Shown: positions 26,994 to 37,576 of the stretch, piece after piece
Numbering within the stretch: position 1 is the first letter of the stretch
Layout of the letters: every line of letters starts with the position of its first letter
Assembly: GCA_012970285.1 (NCBI GenBank)
Contig: JIBW01000004.1
Span: forward strand, 372,001 to 436,000
DNA length: 64,000 nucleotides
Direction of reading: 5' to 3'
DNA from: Bacillaceae bacterium JMAK1
GTDB taxonomy: Bacteria; Bacillota; Bacilli; Bacillales; Marinococcaceae
Made by a program: the position numbers and the translations under genes
The notes under the pieces: model-generated
Seen by the model: the letters and a program-made list of their open reading frames with translations, nothing else
What the model was told of the DNA's origin: nothing
Databases searched by the model: none

Positions 26994-27086
26994 ATCATAT
27001 AAGAAAAATCTAGCTAAATCGTTGATTTAAAAGATAATATAACTGATTTCGACAATTTTCGCTGTTAGAAAGGAGACGAACAACAG

Positions 27087-27932
27087 ATGGAACAAGGAAT
27101 TAAAAGGGTTTTTTCTGAAGGAGACCATGGAGGCAATCCTTGCCGTGTTGTCTTAGATACCGAACAATGGACAGAGTTAGAAAAACAAACTTTTGCAAGT
27201 CATTGTGATGAAGATGTCGTTTATGTCGAGCGGGCTGAGACAGGCTCATATGCTCTTCGTTTCTTTACGAAAAAAGTAGAAAAAGCGTTTTGTTTACATG
27301 CGACAATCGCTGCGACGACAAGCTTGATCGAGCATTCGAGAATAGCTGGTGAGCATGCATTGATTGAAACGAAAGCAGGAGCAATGGCTGTTACGTGGAA
27401 TCAAAACAAAGAAGTTCAGGTTGAGCAAAACTCGTTGAGTACTCAGGAAAAAGTGCCAACGACTCAAGACATCTGTGAAAGTTTGATGATTACTAAAGCA
27501 GATTTACGCGATGACTTACCTATTCAAATTGGATCAACTTCACGATCGAAGCTAATCATTCCATTAAAGAATAATGAGGTTTTACAAGCTCTAAATCCTG
27601 ATTTTGATCGTTTGTGGGATCTATGTGAAGCTTATGAAACTACCGGCTTTTACCCGTTTGTAATCGAATCGAACGGTGAAGTTCACGCAAGACAATTCCC
27701 GAGTCGAGGAATGTTTAACGAAGATGCAGCAACCGGTGTGGCAGCATCCGCTTTAAGTGCGTATCTAATCGACAATGGAACAGAATCGTGCCAAGAAGGT
27801 TGGCATGCGTTTCGAGTTCATCAAGGGGAAGCAATGGCAAGACCAAGTGTGATTAAGGCAGAAGCGTACGTGCATTTAGGTAAGGTAACAAAGACGAGAA
27901 TAACGGGGAGTGCCATAAATAGTGAAAAATAA
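27087..27932 (+). CDS. PhzF-family isomerase/epimerase-like protein
   Basis: 281 aa. PhzF fold with two related halves: the first has GGNPCRVVL near 13-21 and the phosphate-loop-like FCLHATIAA near 68; the second has FNEDAATGVAASALSAYL near 213-230. PhzF relatives isomerise small hydroxy or amino acids through a catalytic acidic residue. The usual early motif here begins ...VFSEGDHGGNPC rather than the common VFT...GNP form, but the fold signature is intact. Ribosome site AAAGGAGACG. Single gene; the substrate is unknown. Confidence 0.85.
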   Translation: MEQGIKRVFSEGDHGGNPCRVVLDTEQWTELEKQTFASHCDEDVVYVERAETGSYALRFFTKKVEKAFCLHATIAATTSLIEHSRIAGEHALIETKAGAMAVTWNQNKEVQVEQNSLSTQEKVPTTQDICESLMITKADLRDDLPIQIGSTSRSKLIIPLKNNEVLQALNPDFDRLWDLCEAYETTGFYPFVIESNGEVHARQFPSRGMFNEDAATGVAASALSAYLIDNGTESCQEGWHAFRVHQGEAMARPSVIKAEAYVHLGKVTKTRITGSAINSEK

Positions 27933-28023
27933 ATGATCTATTTCCCGGGAAATTGCTAGAAACTGAATCTTTAACGCATGTTGTACGTAAATATTAAGTG
28001 ACAACATGTAGGGGGACAACAGA

Positions 28024-29835
28024 ATGATGTATATTTGGATTTTGATTATGGGTTTAACAACGATCGAATTAAACCCAAAAGCATGGAAGTACGGTCTTAG
28101 ACGGAATGCAAAAGCTTGGTTTGCATTTCAAGGTTTGCGTTACTTATTCGGTCTTGGAATAAGCATTTATATTATTTATTTTGGTTTAATTGATTTGTCT
28201 TGGAGCGGATTACTTAATTCCTTTGGGTGGATCTTAGCATTGAATCTAATGATATCAGGACTGTTTTTAGGGGCAGCAAAAGTGCCTCGTAATCCTGAAG
28301 AGGTCAAGCAACAAGCAAGGCTTGCCTTCACGAATGCGTCTACGACGATCGGTAGTATTTTATTTGCCGGACTATTGTTTATGAATGTGGTCTTTCCACT
28401 AACCGTAACAGAGCAACTGTCCAACTTAGGGAACATTGAAACGAGCGATGAACAAATCGAGTCAGTGACTGAAGAAGCTGTGCGTGCAGTACCACATACG
28501 TATGCAAGATATAAATCTGAGATTGTGTTTGGCAATATTGATAACTATTCATTTTACGATCTAGGAGAATCAAGCATTCAAAAGATTAACGATGAATTGT
28601 ATTGGGTATCACCGATTGAATATGCGAACATTTGGCGTTGGCTAAGAGCAGATTCCGCACCTGGATATATTATGGTCAGTGCAGAAGACCCTAACGCTGA
28701 AGCGAGATTAATTAGTGAACATGATATGAAGTATGTTCCGAGTGCATTTTTTGGTGAGAACTTAGAGCGTCACGTTCGTCAGCAATATGAAGACGTTGTT
28801 TTAATTGGTTATTCTTTTGAGCCAGATGATGAAGGTCATCCTTATTACGCGTATTCATATGCGTATTACGATTACTATCGTACAGGTCCAAATGCAGACG
28901 GTGTCATTTTAGTTGATGCGGTTACTGGAGAAACAGAACGTTTTGATCTTGGGGAGCAACCAGAGTTTATTGATAATGCGATTGATTATCGCGTTGCGCT
29001 TCAATATGCTGATTGGTTCGGACGTTATAGCAACGGTTTATTTAACGCGTATTTCACAAAGGAAGGTGTTCATGAACCGACTAGTAATGAGGAAATGATT
29101 GGTGTTTTAGGTCCAGACGATGATATGTACTGGATGATTGATCATACGAGACCAAATCAAGAATCCAATACGATGGTTGGATTTACGATGATCAATGCGC
29201 AAACGGGAGAGGCGACCTATTATACAGGTTCTTCGGGTCTTTTGAATGCACGAGGAGCACAAGAAGTTGCCAATAAGTCTTTCATACGTGAACAATGGCG
29301 TGGAACTCAGCCTGTCTTATATTCTGTGTATGATCAGTACACATGGGTGATCCCGGTCGTCGATCAAAATGGTTTAATGAGAGAAATGGCGATGGTTCAT
29401 GCAGAAACTGGTAACATTGCTCATGCCTCTTCACGAGAGGGAGCATTCCAAGAGTATCGTCAAATGCTCGCTGCTAATTTAGGTGCAGACGACTATGTCC
29501 CGACAGACGTATACGATGAAATGGAGATCAGTGGCAATGTGTATCGTGTGAGTGATCCGTTTAATAATCAATATCTCCAAGTGCTCGTTGAGGGAGAAAA
29601 TCGTGTTCTAGAATTCGATATTACACAAACGGCTGATGCAGTTTTCATTCAAGACGGTGATGAAATTGAAGCGACAGTCGTCGATACAGAAGAGAATATC
29701 TTACAAGTTCTTTCATTTATTAATTTGACGGTTGAAGATGATTTCGGTGTTATTGAAGAGTTCGAGATTGAAGAGGAAGATGAAGGATCAGAAACAGCCG
29801 ATGACGAAGAAGTAGATGTAGACGTAGAATCGTAA
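28024..29835 (+). CDS. Large membrane protein of unknown function with repeated extracytoplasmic modules
   Basis: 603 aa, no family recognised. N-terminal membrane helices at about 3-15 (weak), 38-58, 66-86 and 107-128; the long remainder is probably extracytoplasmic. That part contains repeated strand-turn units with the pattern hydrophobic-D/N-A-x-T-G-E/N (VDAVTGETERF, INAQTGEATYY, VHAETGNIAHA), reminiscent of PepSY-type modules, and a Tyr-rich stretch (YYAYSYAYYDYY). The C-terminus is an extreme Asp/Glu tail. Ribosome site TAGGGGGA. The gene has its own spacing on both sides. A role at the outer face of the membrane is inferred. Confidence 0.7.
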   Translation: MMYIWILIMGLTTIELNPKAWKYGLRRNAKAWFAFQGLRYLFGLGISIYIIYFGLIDLSWSGLLNSFGWILALNLMISGLFLGAAKVPRNPEEVKQQARLAFTNASTTIGSILFAGLLFMNVVFPLTVTEQLSNLGNIETSDEQIESVTEEAVRAVPHTYARYKSEIVFGNIDNYSFYDLGESSIQKINDELYWVSPIEYANIWRWLRADSAPGYIMVSAEDPNAEARLISEHDMKYVPSAFFGENLERHVRQQYEDVVLIGYSFEPDDEGHPYYAYSYAYYDYYRTGPNADGVILVDAVTGETERFDLGEQPEFIDNAIDYRVALQYADWFGRYSNGLFNAYFTKEGVHEPTSNEEMIGVLGPDDDMYWMIDHTRPNQESNTMVGFTMINAQTGEATYYTGSSGLLNARGAQEVANKSFIREQWRGTQPVLYSVYDQYTWVIPVVDQNGLMREMAMVHAETGNIAHASSREGAFQEYRQMLAANLGADDYVPTDVYDEMEISGNVYRVSDPFNNQYLQVLVEGENRVLEFDITQTADAVFIQDGDEIEATVVDTEENILQVLSFINLTVEDDFGVIEEFEIEEEDEGSETADDEEVDVDVES

Positions 29836-29934
29836 ACAAATTCCTATTCTGACTATTTCCAGATGGCTTTTCAGCTAAGCTTGTATGTTTTACAATGATT
29901 TTCTGCTAAAAAGTCAAAGTTTCAGGAGGTCAAG

Positions 29935-30429
29935 ATGAACGTTTACTATGCAACACCAGATGACGCAACAATCGTATGCACGCTCATGCATGATGCATTT
30001 GCTGAATATAAACATGAAACACCTTCTTCAAGCGCTTTATTAGAAACACCCGAGTCGATTCGCGAAGGATTGAACGGTGGAGAGAAAGCGTTAATTGGTA
30101 TGGAGGGAGACGAACCGGTCGCAATGCTTCGTTATGTGATTGGTGATGATGATTTATATTTCTTCCGATTATCCGTGCCACCAGAGAATCAAGGGAATGG
30201 TTATGCCAAAAAACTCATCACAGCACTAGAAACTGAAGCTAAAACGCTAGGCAAACAGTCAGTATCATGCCGTGTTCGAACGGCAGTTGATCGCAATATG
30301 GTGTTGTACCAACGTCTTGGCTATGAAACAGAAGAAGTCGTCACGAAGAATATTCAAGGGGTTAACATCGACGTCGCAACCGTCAAAAAGCCTGTTCATT
30401 CTCTCGTTGAAGAGGGAGTTTACGTATAA
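29935..30429 (+). CDS. GNAT-family N-acetyltransferase
   Basis: 164 aa. The acetyl-CoA binding motif A is visible as FRLSVPPENQGNGYAKKLI (about 79-97), followed by the VSCRVRTAVDRNMVLYQRLGYE motif B region, near 120-137. It would transfer an acetyl group to an amine of unknown identity. Ribosome site CAGGAGG, and a strong terminator follows, so it is a single-gene unit. Confidence 0.87.
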   Translation: MNVYYATPDDATIVCTLMHDAFAEYKHETPSSSALLETPESIREGLNGGEKALIGMEGDEPVAMLRYVIGDDDLYFFRLSVPPENQGNGYAKKLITALETEAKTLGKQSVSCRVRTAVDRNMVLYQRLGYETEEVVTKNIQGVNIDVATVKKPVHSLVEEGVYV

Positions 30430-30434
30430 AGTAG

Positions 30435-30477
30435 AGCTACATAAAACGATATTTTTCGTTTTGTGTAGCTTTTTTTA
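30435..30477 (+). terminator. Intrinsic terminator
   Basis: AGCTACATAAAACGA and TCGTTTTGTGTAGCT stem, then TTTTTTT. Confidence 0.9.
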
Positions 30478-30497
30478 TTGCTTTTATATAAATTATT

Positions 30498-30517
30498 ATA
30501 TATAAATATTTATATAT
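30498..30517. promoter_or_regulatory. Perfect 20-bp AT palindrome before the MFS-PadR operon
   Basis: ATATATAAATATTTATATAT is its own reverse complement and lies 27 bases before the MFS start in an extremely AT-rich promoter region. Because the operon encodes its own PadR regulator, this is the obvious operator candidate; AT composition makes chance palindromes more likely. Confidence 0.45.
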
Positions 30518-30543
30518 CATAATTTATATATGAGGTGAAGCGA

Positions 30544-31746
30544 ATGTGGACCCCTGCGTTTAAAGCAATCTATGTGAATCGATTGTTAACGATCTTTGCA
30601 GATGCTGTTTTGTTCTTTGCCTTACTTAAAGAAATGGAATCCAGGGTAAGTGACCCTTCAATGTTTACGTGGTTTTATGTTGCGTATTACGCACCTTTAT
30701 TATTTCTCGCTTTACCGATTGGCTCATGGATTGAAGGGAAGAATTTGAAACGGGTCATTCGCTTTTCAAATGGTACGCGTGCAATCATTCTCTTTGTACT
30801 GACTTTATTTTTGCAAGCTTTTTCCCTACCCATCCTTTTAGTATTACTCATGCTATTAAGCATCTTTGATTTATTTTTCTTACCGTCAAGCCAAGCACTC
30901 GTTCCACAATTTGTGAATCATGATCATCGTCCGAAAGCAAACGCGTTATTCCAGATGTCGATTACAATCCTGCGAATCATTGCTCAAGCAGTGTCTGGAA
31001 TTGTTTTAGCGCTTCATTTTCAAGTAGAATTACTGCTCATTGTTGCAATTGTTACTTTACTCATCGCAACGTTATTCACAATTAAGATTCCGAAAAGTCC
31101 CGCAACTAATCAAGGGAGTGAACGATTAATTGGACAAATTCGAGCGGGATTAAGAGAAGTTTGGTCTTCAAGACGGTTTCGGATGCTTTACACTTTCATA
31201 GCCATTGGAATGTTACTCGCAACGGCATTTGAGCTTATTCTTATTCATTTTCTAACTGACGAGCTGCATCTAGGCGTAGAGAATATGGCTTGGATCGGCA
31301 TTTGTAACATTGTAGGTATTACGTTAGGAGCTTTTTTTGCACCGAGGTTGATGAAGCGTTTTGAACGTAAATGGCTGTTATTTCCTCCATTTTTGTTTTT
31401 AGCGGTAACATTTATAGCGGTTGGATTTGCATACTCTCTACTCGTACTCTTGCCGTTTTTTGTCGTTCAAGGGTTTGCACTTGGTCTATTTCAAGTGACG
31501 ACGGTTACGTTAATTCAAGAATGGTCGAAGCCAGTGTATTACACACGAATGTTTACGATGTATTTCTTAGTTTCAAATGGAATGATGCTTCCTAGCATCT
31601 TGATTAGTGGCTGGCTCTTAAGTACACTGACGATATTAGAGACGGTATCGATTATGGCGACAATTCTCGTCATTACAGGAACAATCGGTGTGATTACTTT
31701 CCCGAGAATTGGGATCGGTAGAAAAGAGGAGAGAAGCATACAATGA
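30544..31746 (+). CDS. MFS transporter (enterobactin exporter EntS / macrolide-efflux type)
   Basis: 400 aa with about 12 membrane helices. ATG 30544 follows TGAGGTG; a GTG at 30535 lies inside that site. Typical loops: IGSWIEGKNLKRVIRFSN between helices 2 and 3, LPSSQALVPQFV and HDHRPKANALFQM, matching the MFS_3-like exporters that pump drugs or siderophores. The stop overlaps the PadR gene start by 4 bases. Substrate unknown; regulation by PadR suggests response to a toxic aromatic or drug-like compound. Confidence 0.85.
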   Translation: MWTPAFKAIYVNRLLTIFADAVLFFALLKEMESRVSDPSMFTWFYVAYYAPLLFLALPIGSWIEGKNLKRVIRFSNGTRAIILFVLTLFLQAFSLPILLVLLMLLSIFDLFFLPSSQALVPQFVNHDHRPKANALFQMSITILRIIAQAVSGIVLALHFQVELLLIVAIVTLLIATLFTIKIPKSPATNQGSERLIGQIRAGLREVWSSRRFRMLYTFIAIGMLLATAFELILIHFLTDELHLGVENMAWIGICNIVGITLGAFFAPRLMKRFERKWLLFPPFLFLAVTFIAVGFAYSLLVLLPFFVVQGFALGLFQVTTVTLIQEWSKPVYYTRMFTMYFLVSNGMMLPSILISGWLLSTLTILETVSIMATILVITGTIGVITFPRIGIGRKEERSIQ

Positions 31747-32384
31747 GTTTAAGGCACGGACTACTTGGGTTATTAACGACGTGGGAAGCGAGCGGTTACG
31801 ATATAAAGCAGGAGTTTGATGGGTTTGTTAGTGTGTTTTGGCATTCAAACCTTTCGCAAATCTATCCTGAATTAGCTAAGCTAGAGAATGAAGGTTTAAT
31901 TGAGAGCAGACTTGTTACGCAAGTCGGGAAGCCTGATAAGAAGTTGTATCATATTACGGAGTCAGGTAAAAGTGAGATGGTACGTTGGCTTAGTCAGCCT
32001 CCAACACTTCCAAAACGAAAAGATCCATTCCTCATGCAAGCTTTTTTCATGGATCAATTGCCTCTTAAGGAAGTATTGTTTCAATTGCAAACCTTTGAGC
32101 GTGAGCAAAAAGAAAAAATTGAACAAATGGAGCAGTTCTTAGACTATACTTCGGCAAGCATTCGTGAACGTCAAGCCGTAAAAAAACGAATAGTTATGGC
32201 ATCTGCAGTCTATTCGCACGCCATTCATCAAGAAAAGCTCTATTTAAATTGGATTCAATCAACACAAGCAATTCTTGAGAATGCCGAAGAGCTATGGGAA
32301 GAAGAAGAAATAACGTATGATGAATTTGAGCGGTTGTTTTTACAGTTTCATAAGCATAAAAATGACGGAGGGGTGATCGAATGA
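31743..32384 (+). CDS. PadR-family transcriptional regulator
   Basis: 213 aa. N-terminal winged helix (MSLRHGLLGLLTTWEASGYD, then FWHSNLSQIYPELAKLENEGLI and the wing GKPDKKLYHITESG), followed by a long C-terminal helical domain (about 90-205) of the PadR subfamily-2 type used for dimerisation. It overlaps both neighbours by 4 bases, so the three genes are translationally coupled. It probably represses this operon. Confidence 0.9.
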   Translation: MSLRHGLLGLLTTWEASGYDIKQEFDGFVSVFWHSNLSQIYPELAKLENEGLIESRLVTQVGKPDKKLYHITESGKSEMVRWLSQPPTLPKRKDPFLMQAFFMDQLPLKEVLFQLQTFEREQKEKIEQMEQFLDYTSASIRERQAVKKRIVMASAVYSHAIHQEKLYLNWIQSTQAILENAEELWEEEEITYDEFERLFLQFHKHKNDGGVIE

Positions 32385-32923
32385 TCGGAAAAAAAGTAGC
32401 ATTCGTACTCGTTGACTTTCAAAAGGCGTTTGTTGAACCGAGCTGGGGGAAATTTAGTACTCCTAAGGCGGTTGATAAGGCAGGTGAGCTGTTGCATTGT
32501 TTCCGCGAACAAGGAGGTCTCGTCATACATATTCAACATACGAGAACCGATCCAGCTTCATTGTTTTACAAAGGGAGTCAGACCCATTCGTTTATGGAAC
32601 AAGTTCTGCCTGTTGAAGATGAGATCATTATTCAAAAAGACGTTAACAGTGCGTTTATCGGTACGAATTTGGAAAGTGTTTTAAAGGAACATAGAGCGTC
32701 AGAGGTCATTATCGCAGGTTTTACAACGCAGCATTGCGTGTCCACGACAGTTCGAATGAGTGGAAATCTAGGTTTTAAAACGACGTTAGTATCTGATGCA
32801 ACATCAGCAGCGGCAATTGCACCTTTTGACGCACAGACCATTCATGATGTTACACTTGCAACACTGCGTGATGAATTTGCGGATATTGTGACGACAGAAG
32901 AATTGTTACAACGGTACAGATAA
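32381..32923 (+). CDS. Isochorismatase-family cysteine hydrolase
   Basis: 180 aa. Catalytic triad visible as D12 (VLVDFQKAF), K86 (IIQKDVNSAF) and C119 (FTTQHCVSTTVR), with the cis-peptide region just before the cysteine. The family includes nicotinamidases, isochorismatases and amidohydrolases. It is the third gene of the MFS-PadR operon and may hydrolyse the compound that induces it or that is exported. Substrate unknown. Confidence 0.87.
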   Translation: MIGKKVAFVLVDFQKAFVEPSWGKFSTPKAVDKAGELLHCFREQGGLVIHIQHTRTDPASLFYKGSQTHSFMEQVLPVEDEIIIQKDVNSAFIGTNLESVLKEHRASEVIIAGFTTQHCVSTTVRMSGNLGFKTTLVSDATSAAAIAPFDAQTIHDVTLATLRDEFADIVTTEELLQRYR

Positions 32924-32955
32924 AACCTTCGAGTGTTTTTCTCGGTGGTTTTTTG
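32923..32955 (+). terminator. Intrinsic terminator of the MFS-PadR-hydrolase operon
   Basis: AACC-TTCGAG / CTCG-GTGGTT stem with 7-base loop and TTTT tail. Confidence 0.7.
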
Positions 32956-33018
32956 TATGGAATGACTTGTCTTAATCAACTGGACTTCGTTACAATTAAT
33001 ATGACTTTTCTGTATTGT

Positions 33019-33045
33019 TGAAACTTAATGTCATTTGCAAACGTA
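33019..33045 (+). promoter_or_regulatory. Sigma-W type promoter of the flotillin gene
   Basis: TGAAAC, 17-base spacer, CGTA: an exact match to the sigma-W consensus (TGAAAC N16-17 CGTA), 31 bases before the start codon. In B. subtilis the yuaF-floT-yuaI operon is controlled by sigma-W, the cell-envelope stress sigma factor, so this agrees with the family. Confidence 0.85.
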
Positions 33046-33076
33046 TGTAGAGTAACTATGAAAAAGAGGTGATGAA

Positions 33077-34681
33077 ATGGATTTTGGTACTGGAACATTG
33101 ATTTTTGTTATTCTAGCAGTACTAGCTGCGGTTGTGGTCATATTCGGGATTGTTGCATTCATTTATGTTAGACGCAGATACAAAACCGCGCGTTCAAATG
33201 AAGCATTAATTATCACGGGTCCAAATTTGGGTGACCCAGAGAAAGATAATCGAATTTTCCATGATGAAAATGGCCGAAGCATGAAGATCATTCGTGGTGG
33301 CGGGCAACGTTTGAAATTCTTCCAAACGAGTACACCCGTTGATTTGAACTCCTTTCAAATTAAACTCACGACACCGAAGGTATATACAAGTCAAGGTGTA
33401 CCTGTCGTTGCAGATGCGATTGCTTCAGTAAAGATTGCCGATTCATTAGACGGCATTGCAAACTACGCAGAGCAATTTCTCGGAAAGAAAGACACTGAGA
33501 TTGAAGAAGAAGTGTCCAAAGTACTCGGTACAAATTTACGAGCAATTTTATCAAAGTTATCAGTAGAAATGATTAACAATGATCGTGAATCTTTTAGTCA
33601 TCAAGTCCAAGATATTGCACAAGTAGAATTGGATAACATGGGCTTCACAATTACATCATTCGGCCTTGATGATCTTCGTGATGCGGATGAAGAAAATGGA
33701 TACTTAGACAATTTAGGTCGTCCACGAATAGCTGAAATTCGTAAGAAAGCGGATATGGCTGAGTCCGATGCTGAGAAAGAAACACGTATGTACAAAGCGA
33801 AAAACGATCAAGAAGCACAACAAGAAGAAAACACAAGAAGCACTACAGTTTCACAATCTCAAAAAGATCGTGACATTAAAGAAGCAGAATTTAAACGTGA
33901 AACTGAACGTGCTCGTGCACAATCTGAGCAAGCGTACCAATTAGAGCAAGCAAGATTGAATCAAGAAGTGACAGAAGAAGAAATGCAAGTGCAATACATT
34001 GAACGCCAACGTCAAGTTACGTTGGAACAAGAAGAACAAAAGCGTCGTAAAGCTCAAGCAGACGCGGATGCATATGACATTAAAGCGAAAGCAGAAGCAG
34101 AAGCAGAGAAAGCGCGGATTGATGGTGAAGCTGAAGCATCGATTCAACGTGCTGAAGGTCTTGCTCAAGCTGAAGTAATTCGTGAGAAAGGTCGCGCGGA
34201 AGCTGAGGCAAAAGAGCTTATGGCCGAAGCGATGGAGAAATACGGTGAAGCGGCAATTATGGAAATGATGATCCGTTCTCTTCCTGATATTGCAAAAGAG
34301 GTTGCTGCACCACTTAGTCAAATTGAAGGATACAAAGTCATTGATATGGGTGGTTCTGATTCCAAAGGTGGAGCAAATCGAATCACATCAAACGTGACAC
34401 AAACGATGCTAGGTGTTCAAGAGAGCTTGAAAGAAGCAACAGGGATGGACTTAAAAGAAATGCTAGAGAGTTTCGTCGCAAGAGGAAGCTCCACTGTAGG
34501 CAATTCAGTGCGAGAAGCACATCCTGAATTCGCAGCTTCGAAGGAGAGCGCTGAGTCCTACTCCGTTCATAAAGAGAAAAAAGACGATGAGCGAGTTGAC
34601 GACAGTGAAAATGATGAATTAGATACAGGTGACGCCGAAACGATTGATCCATTTTTTGATCAAGATAATTCCAAGTCATAA
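33077..34681 (+). CDS. floT: Flotillin-like membrane scaffold protein
   Basis: 534 aa. One N-terminal membrane segment (about 8-30), then the SPFH/band-7 domain (about 35-215) with GGQRLKFFQTSTPVDLNSFQI, then a long coiled coil (about 220-400) built of Ala-Glu repeats (AKAEAEAEKARIDGEAEA), and a C-terminal tail that is acidic. Flotillins form oligomeric scaffolds in ordered membrane domains and affect signalling, secretion and envelope stress. The usual partner YuaF (NfeD-like) is not next to it; the gene stands alone behind its own sigma-W promoter. Confidence 0.93.
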   Translation: MDFGTGTLIFVILAVLAAVVVIFGIVAFIYVRRRYKTARSNEALIITGPNLGDPEKDNRIFHDENGRSMKIIRGGGQRLKFFQTSTPVDLNSFQIKLTTPKVYTSQGVPVVADAIASVKIADSLDGIANYAEQFLGKKDTEIEEEVSKVLGTNLRAILSKLSVEMINNDRESFSHQVQDIAQVELDNMGFTITSFGLDDLRDADEENGYLDNLGRPRIAEIRKKADMAESDAEKETRMYKAKNDQEAQQEENTRSTTVSQSQKDRDIKEAEFKRETERARAQSEQAYQLEQARLNQEVTEEEMQVQYIERQRQVTLEQEEQKRRKAQADADAYDIKAKAEAEAEKARIDGEAEASIQRAEGLAQAEVIREKGRAEAEAKELMAEAMEKYGEAAIMEMMIRSLPDIAKEVAAPLSQIEGYKVIDMGGSDSKGGANRITSNVTQTMLGVQESLKEATGMDLKEMLESFVARGSSTVGNSVREAHPEFAASKESAESYSVHKEKKDDERVDDSENDELDTGDAETIDPFFDQDNSKS

Positions 34682-34684
34682 ACG

Positions 34685-34731
34685 AAAACAAAGTCGTCCG
34701 CTACGAGCTAGTCGCGGGCGACTTTGTTTTT
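34685..34731. terminator. Bidirectional terminator between floT and the MOSC gene
   Basis: 17-bp stem AAAACAAAGTCGTCCGC / GCGGGCGACTTTGTTTT with one wobble. The MOSC stop codon (34708) lies in the loop/stem, so that gene's last codons are part of the hairpin. Confidence 0.9.
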
Positions 34732-35367
34732 GATTTGTTGTTTACGTTTGTTTAGCATGTCTCGCCATTCTTGGGCAAGGCTTTCTATTTGTAGAAGTTG
34801 GTTCACATCGCTAAGGTTTTCTCTCTCATGGTAATAAATTTCATTGCATCGTAAAATGTTAATTTTGATAGGAGGCTCTTCAAGTAGTTCAATCGTGCTA
34901 TCTGCGAAAACGGTTCCTTCATGTAATACTTTAGCTAAATATCCTGTAAATCCTGTTCGTATAATATGCACAAGAAAATCAGCAATTCCAGTATGCTGAA
35001 CAATGGTCCGACAAGGTGTTCGCGGTTGTGTGATTTGAATCATTGCGTCTCCAACACGGTAAATATTGCCTAAATATACTTCACGTTCTAGAAGGCCTGA
35101 AACGGTAATGTTTTCACCGAAAGCTGCTTTTGGAAGAGAAAGGTTAAATTGTTCTTCCCAATACGAATAGTGTTCGTGCGGGTAAAAGCAAACTGCTCGT
35201 TCTATGCCACCATGATGTTTCTTATCAGCGACATCATCACCTTTAAATCCGAGTTTAGTCAAATAAGCTTCATGTTGTGCTTCTTTTGCAATTGCGCTGA
35301 TTACGTGCTCATCGTTTCCATATTTCAAGTTTTTTGGTAGAGAAGTGGAAAGGCGCTCAATATACAT
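34708..35367 (-). CDS. MOSC domain protein, YiiM/YflK-like
   Basis: 219 aa. MOSC beta-barrel with DKKHHGGIERAVCFYPHEHY (about 48-67), AFGENITVSGL, and the conserved cysteine in TQPRTPCRTI near 119. A C-terminal helical 3-alpha domain follows (about 165-210). MOSC proteins bind sulfur-carrying or molybdenum-cofactor ligands; the YiiM group acts on N-hydroxylated base analogues. Ribosome site AAAGGAATG is modest. Its 3' end overlaps the terminator shared with floT. Confidence 0.85.
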   Translation of the reverse strand: MYIERLSTSLPKNLKYGNDEHVISAIAKEAQHEAYLTKLGFKGDDVADKKHHGGIERAVCFYPHEHYSYWEEQFNLSLPKAAFGENITVSGLLEREVYLGNIYRVGDAMIQITQPRTPCRTIVQHTGIADFLVHIIRTGFTGYLAKVLHEGTVFADSTIELLEEPPIKINILRCNEIYYHERENLSDVNQLLQIESLAQEWRDMLNKRKQQIKNKVARD

Positions 35368-35436
35368 CGTGTCATTCCTTTTTTAGATACAGTATAACAT
35401 TATCAGAAAAGATAGATAATAGTTGCTGATTTAATA

Positions 35437-35472
35437 CGTACATTCCTTATCGAGTAGGACAAGGAATGTACG
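35437..35472 (-). terminator. Inverted repeat downstream of the BclB-like gene
   Basis: CGTACATTCCTT and AAGGAATGTACG, perfect 12 bp, 12-base loop. It lies after the stop of the leftward bclB-like gene; the T-tail is poor, so it may be a weak terminator or RNA-stabilising hairpin. Confidence 0.55.
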
Positions 35473-35548
35473 CTGTTATTCATTTCAGAATCGTTATCGT
35501 TTATGGTCTATAGTGAATGAATTTAGTAAAAGGTAGATTCAATATATT

Positions 35549-37501
<1,953 letters not shown>

Positions 37502-37534
37502 TCAGTATATGTATTGAGCAACCAACGTGTTTAT

Positions 37535-37570
37535 AAAAAAAGCTCTGAATCGCATTAGCAATTCAGAACT
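37535..37570 (-). terminator. Intrinsic terminator of the DHA2 efflux gene
   Basis: On the minus strand AGTTCTGAAT, 10-base loop, ATTCAGAGCT, then seven T. Confidence 0.85.
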
Positions 37571-37576
37571 CAGTCA

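Noticed and set aside
33941-34321. Minus-strand frame inside the flotillin coiled coil
   Set aside because: Antisense of the Ala/Glu-repeat codons; no features of its own.
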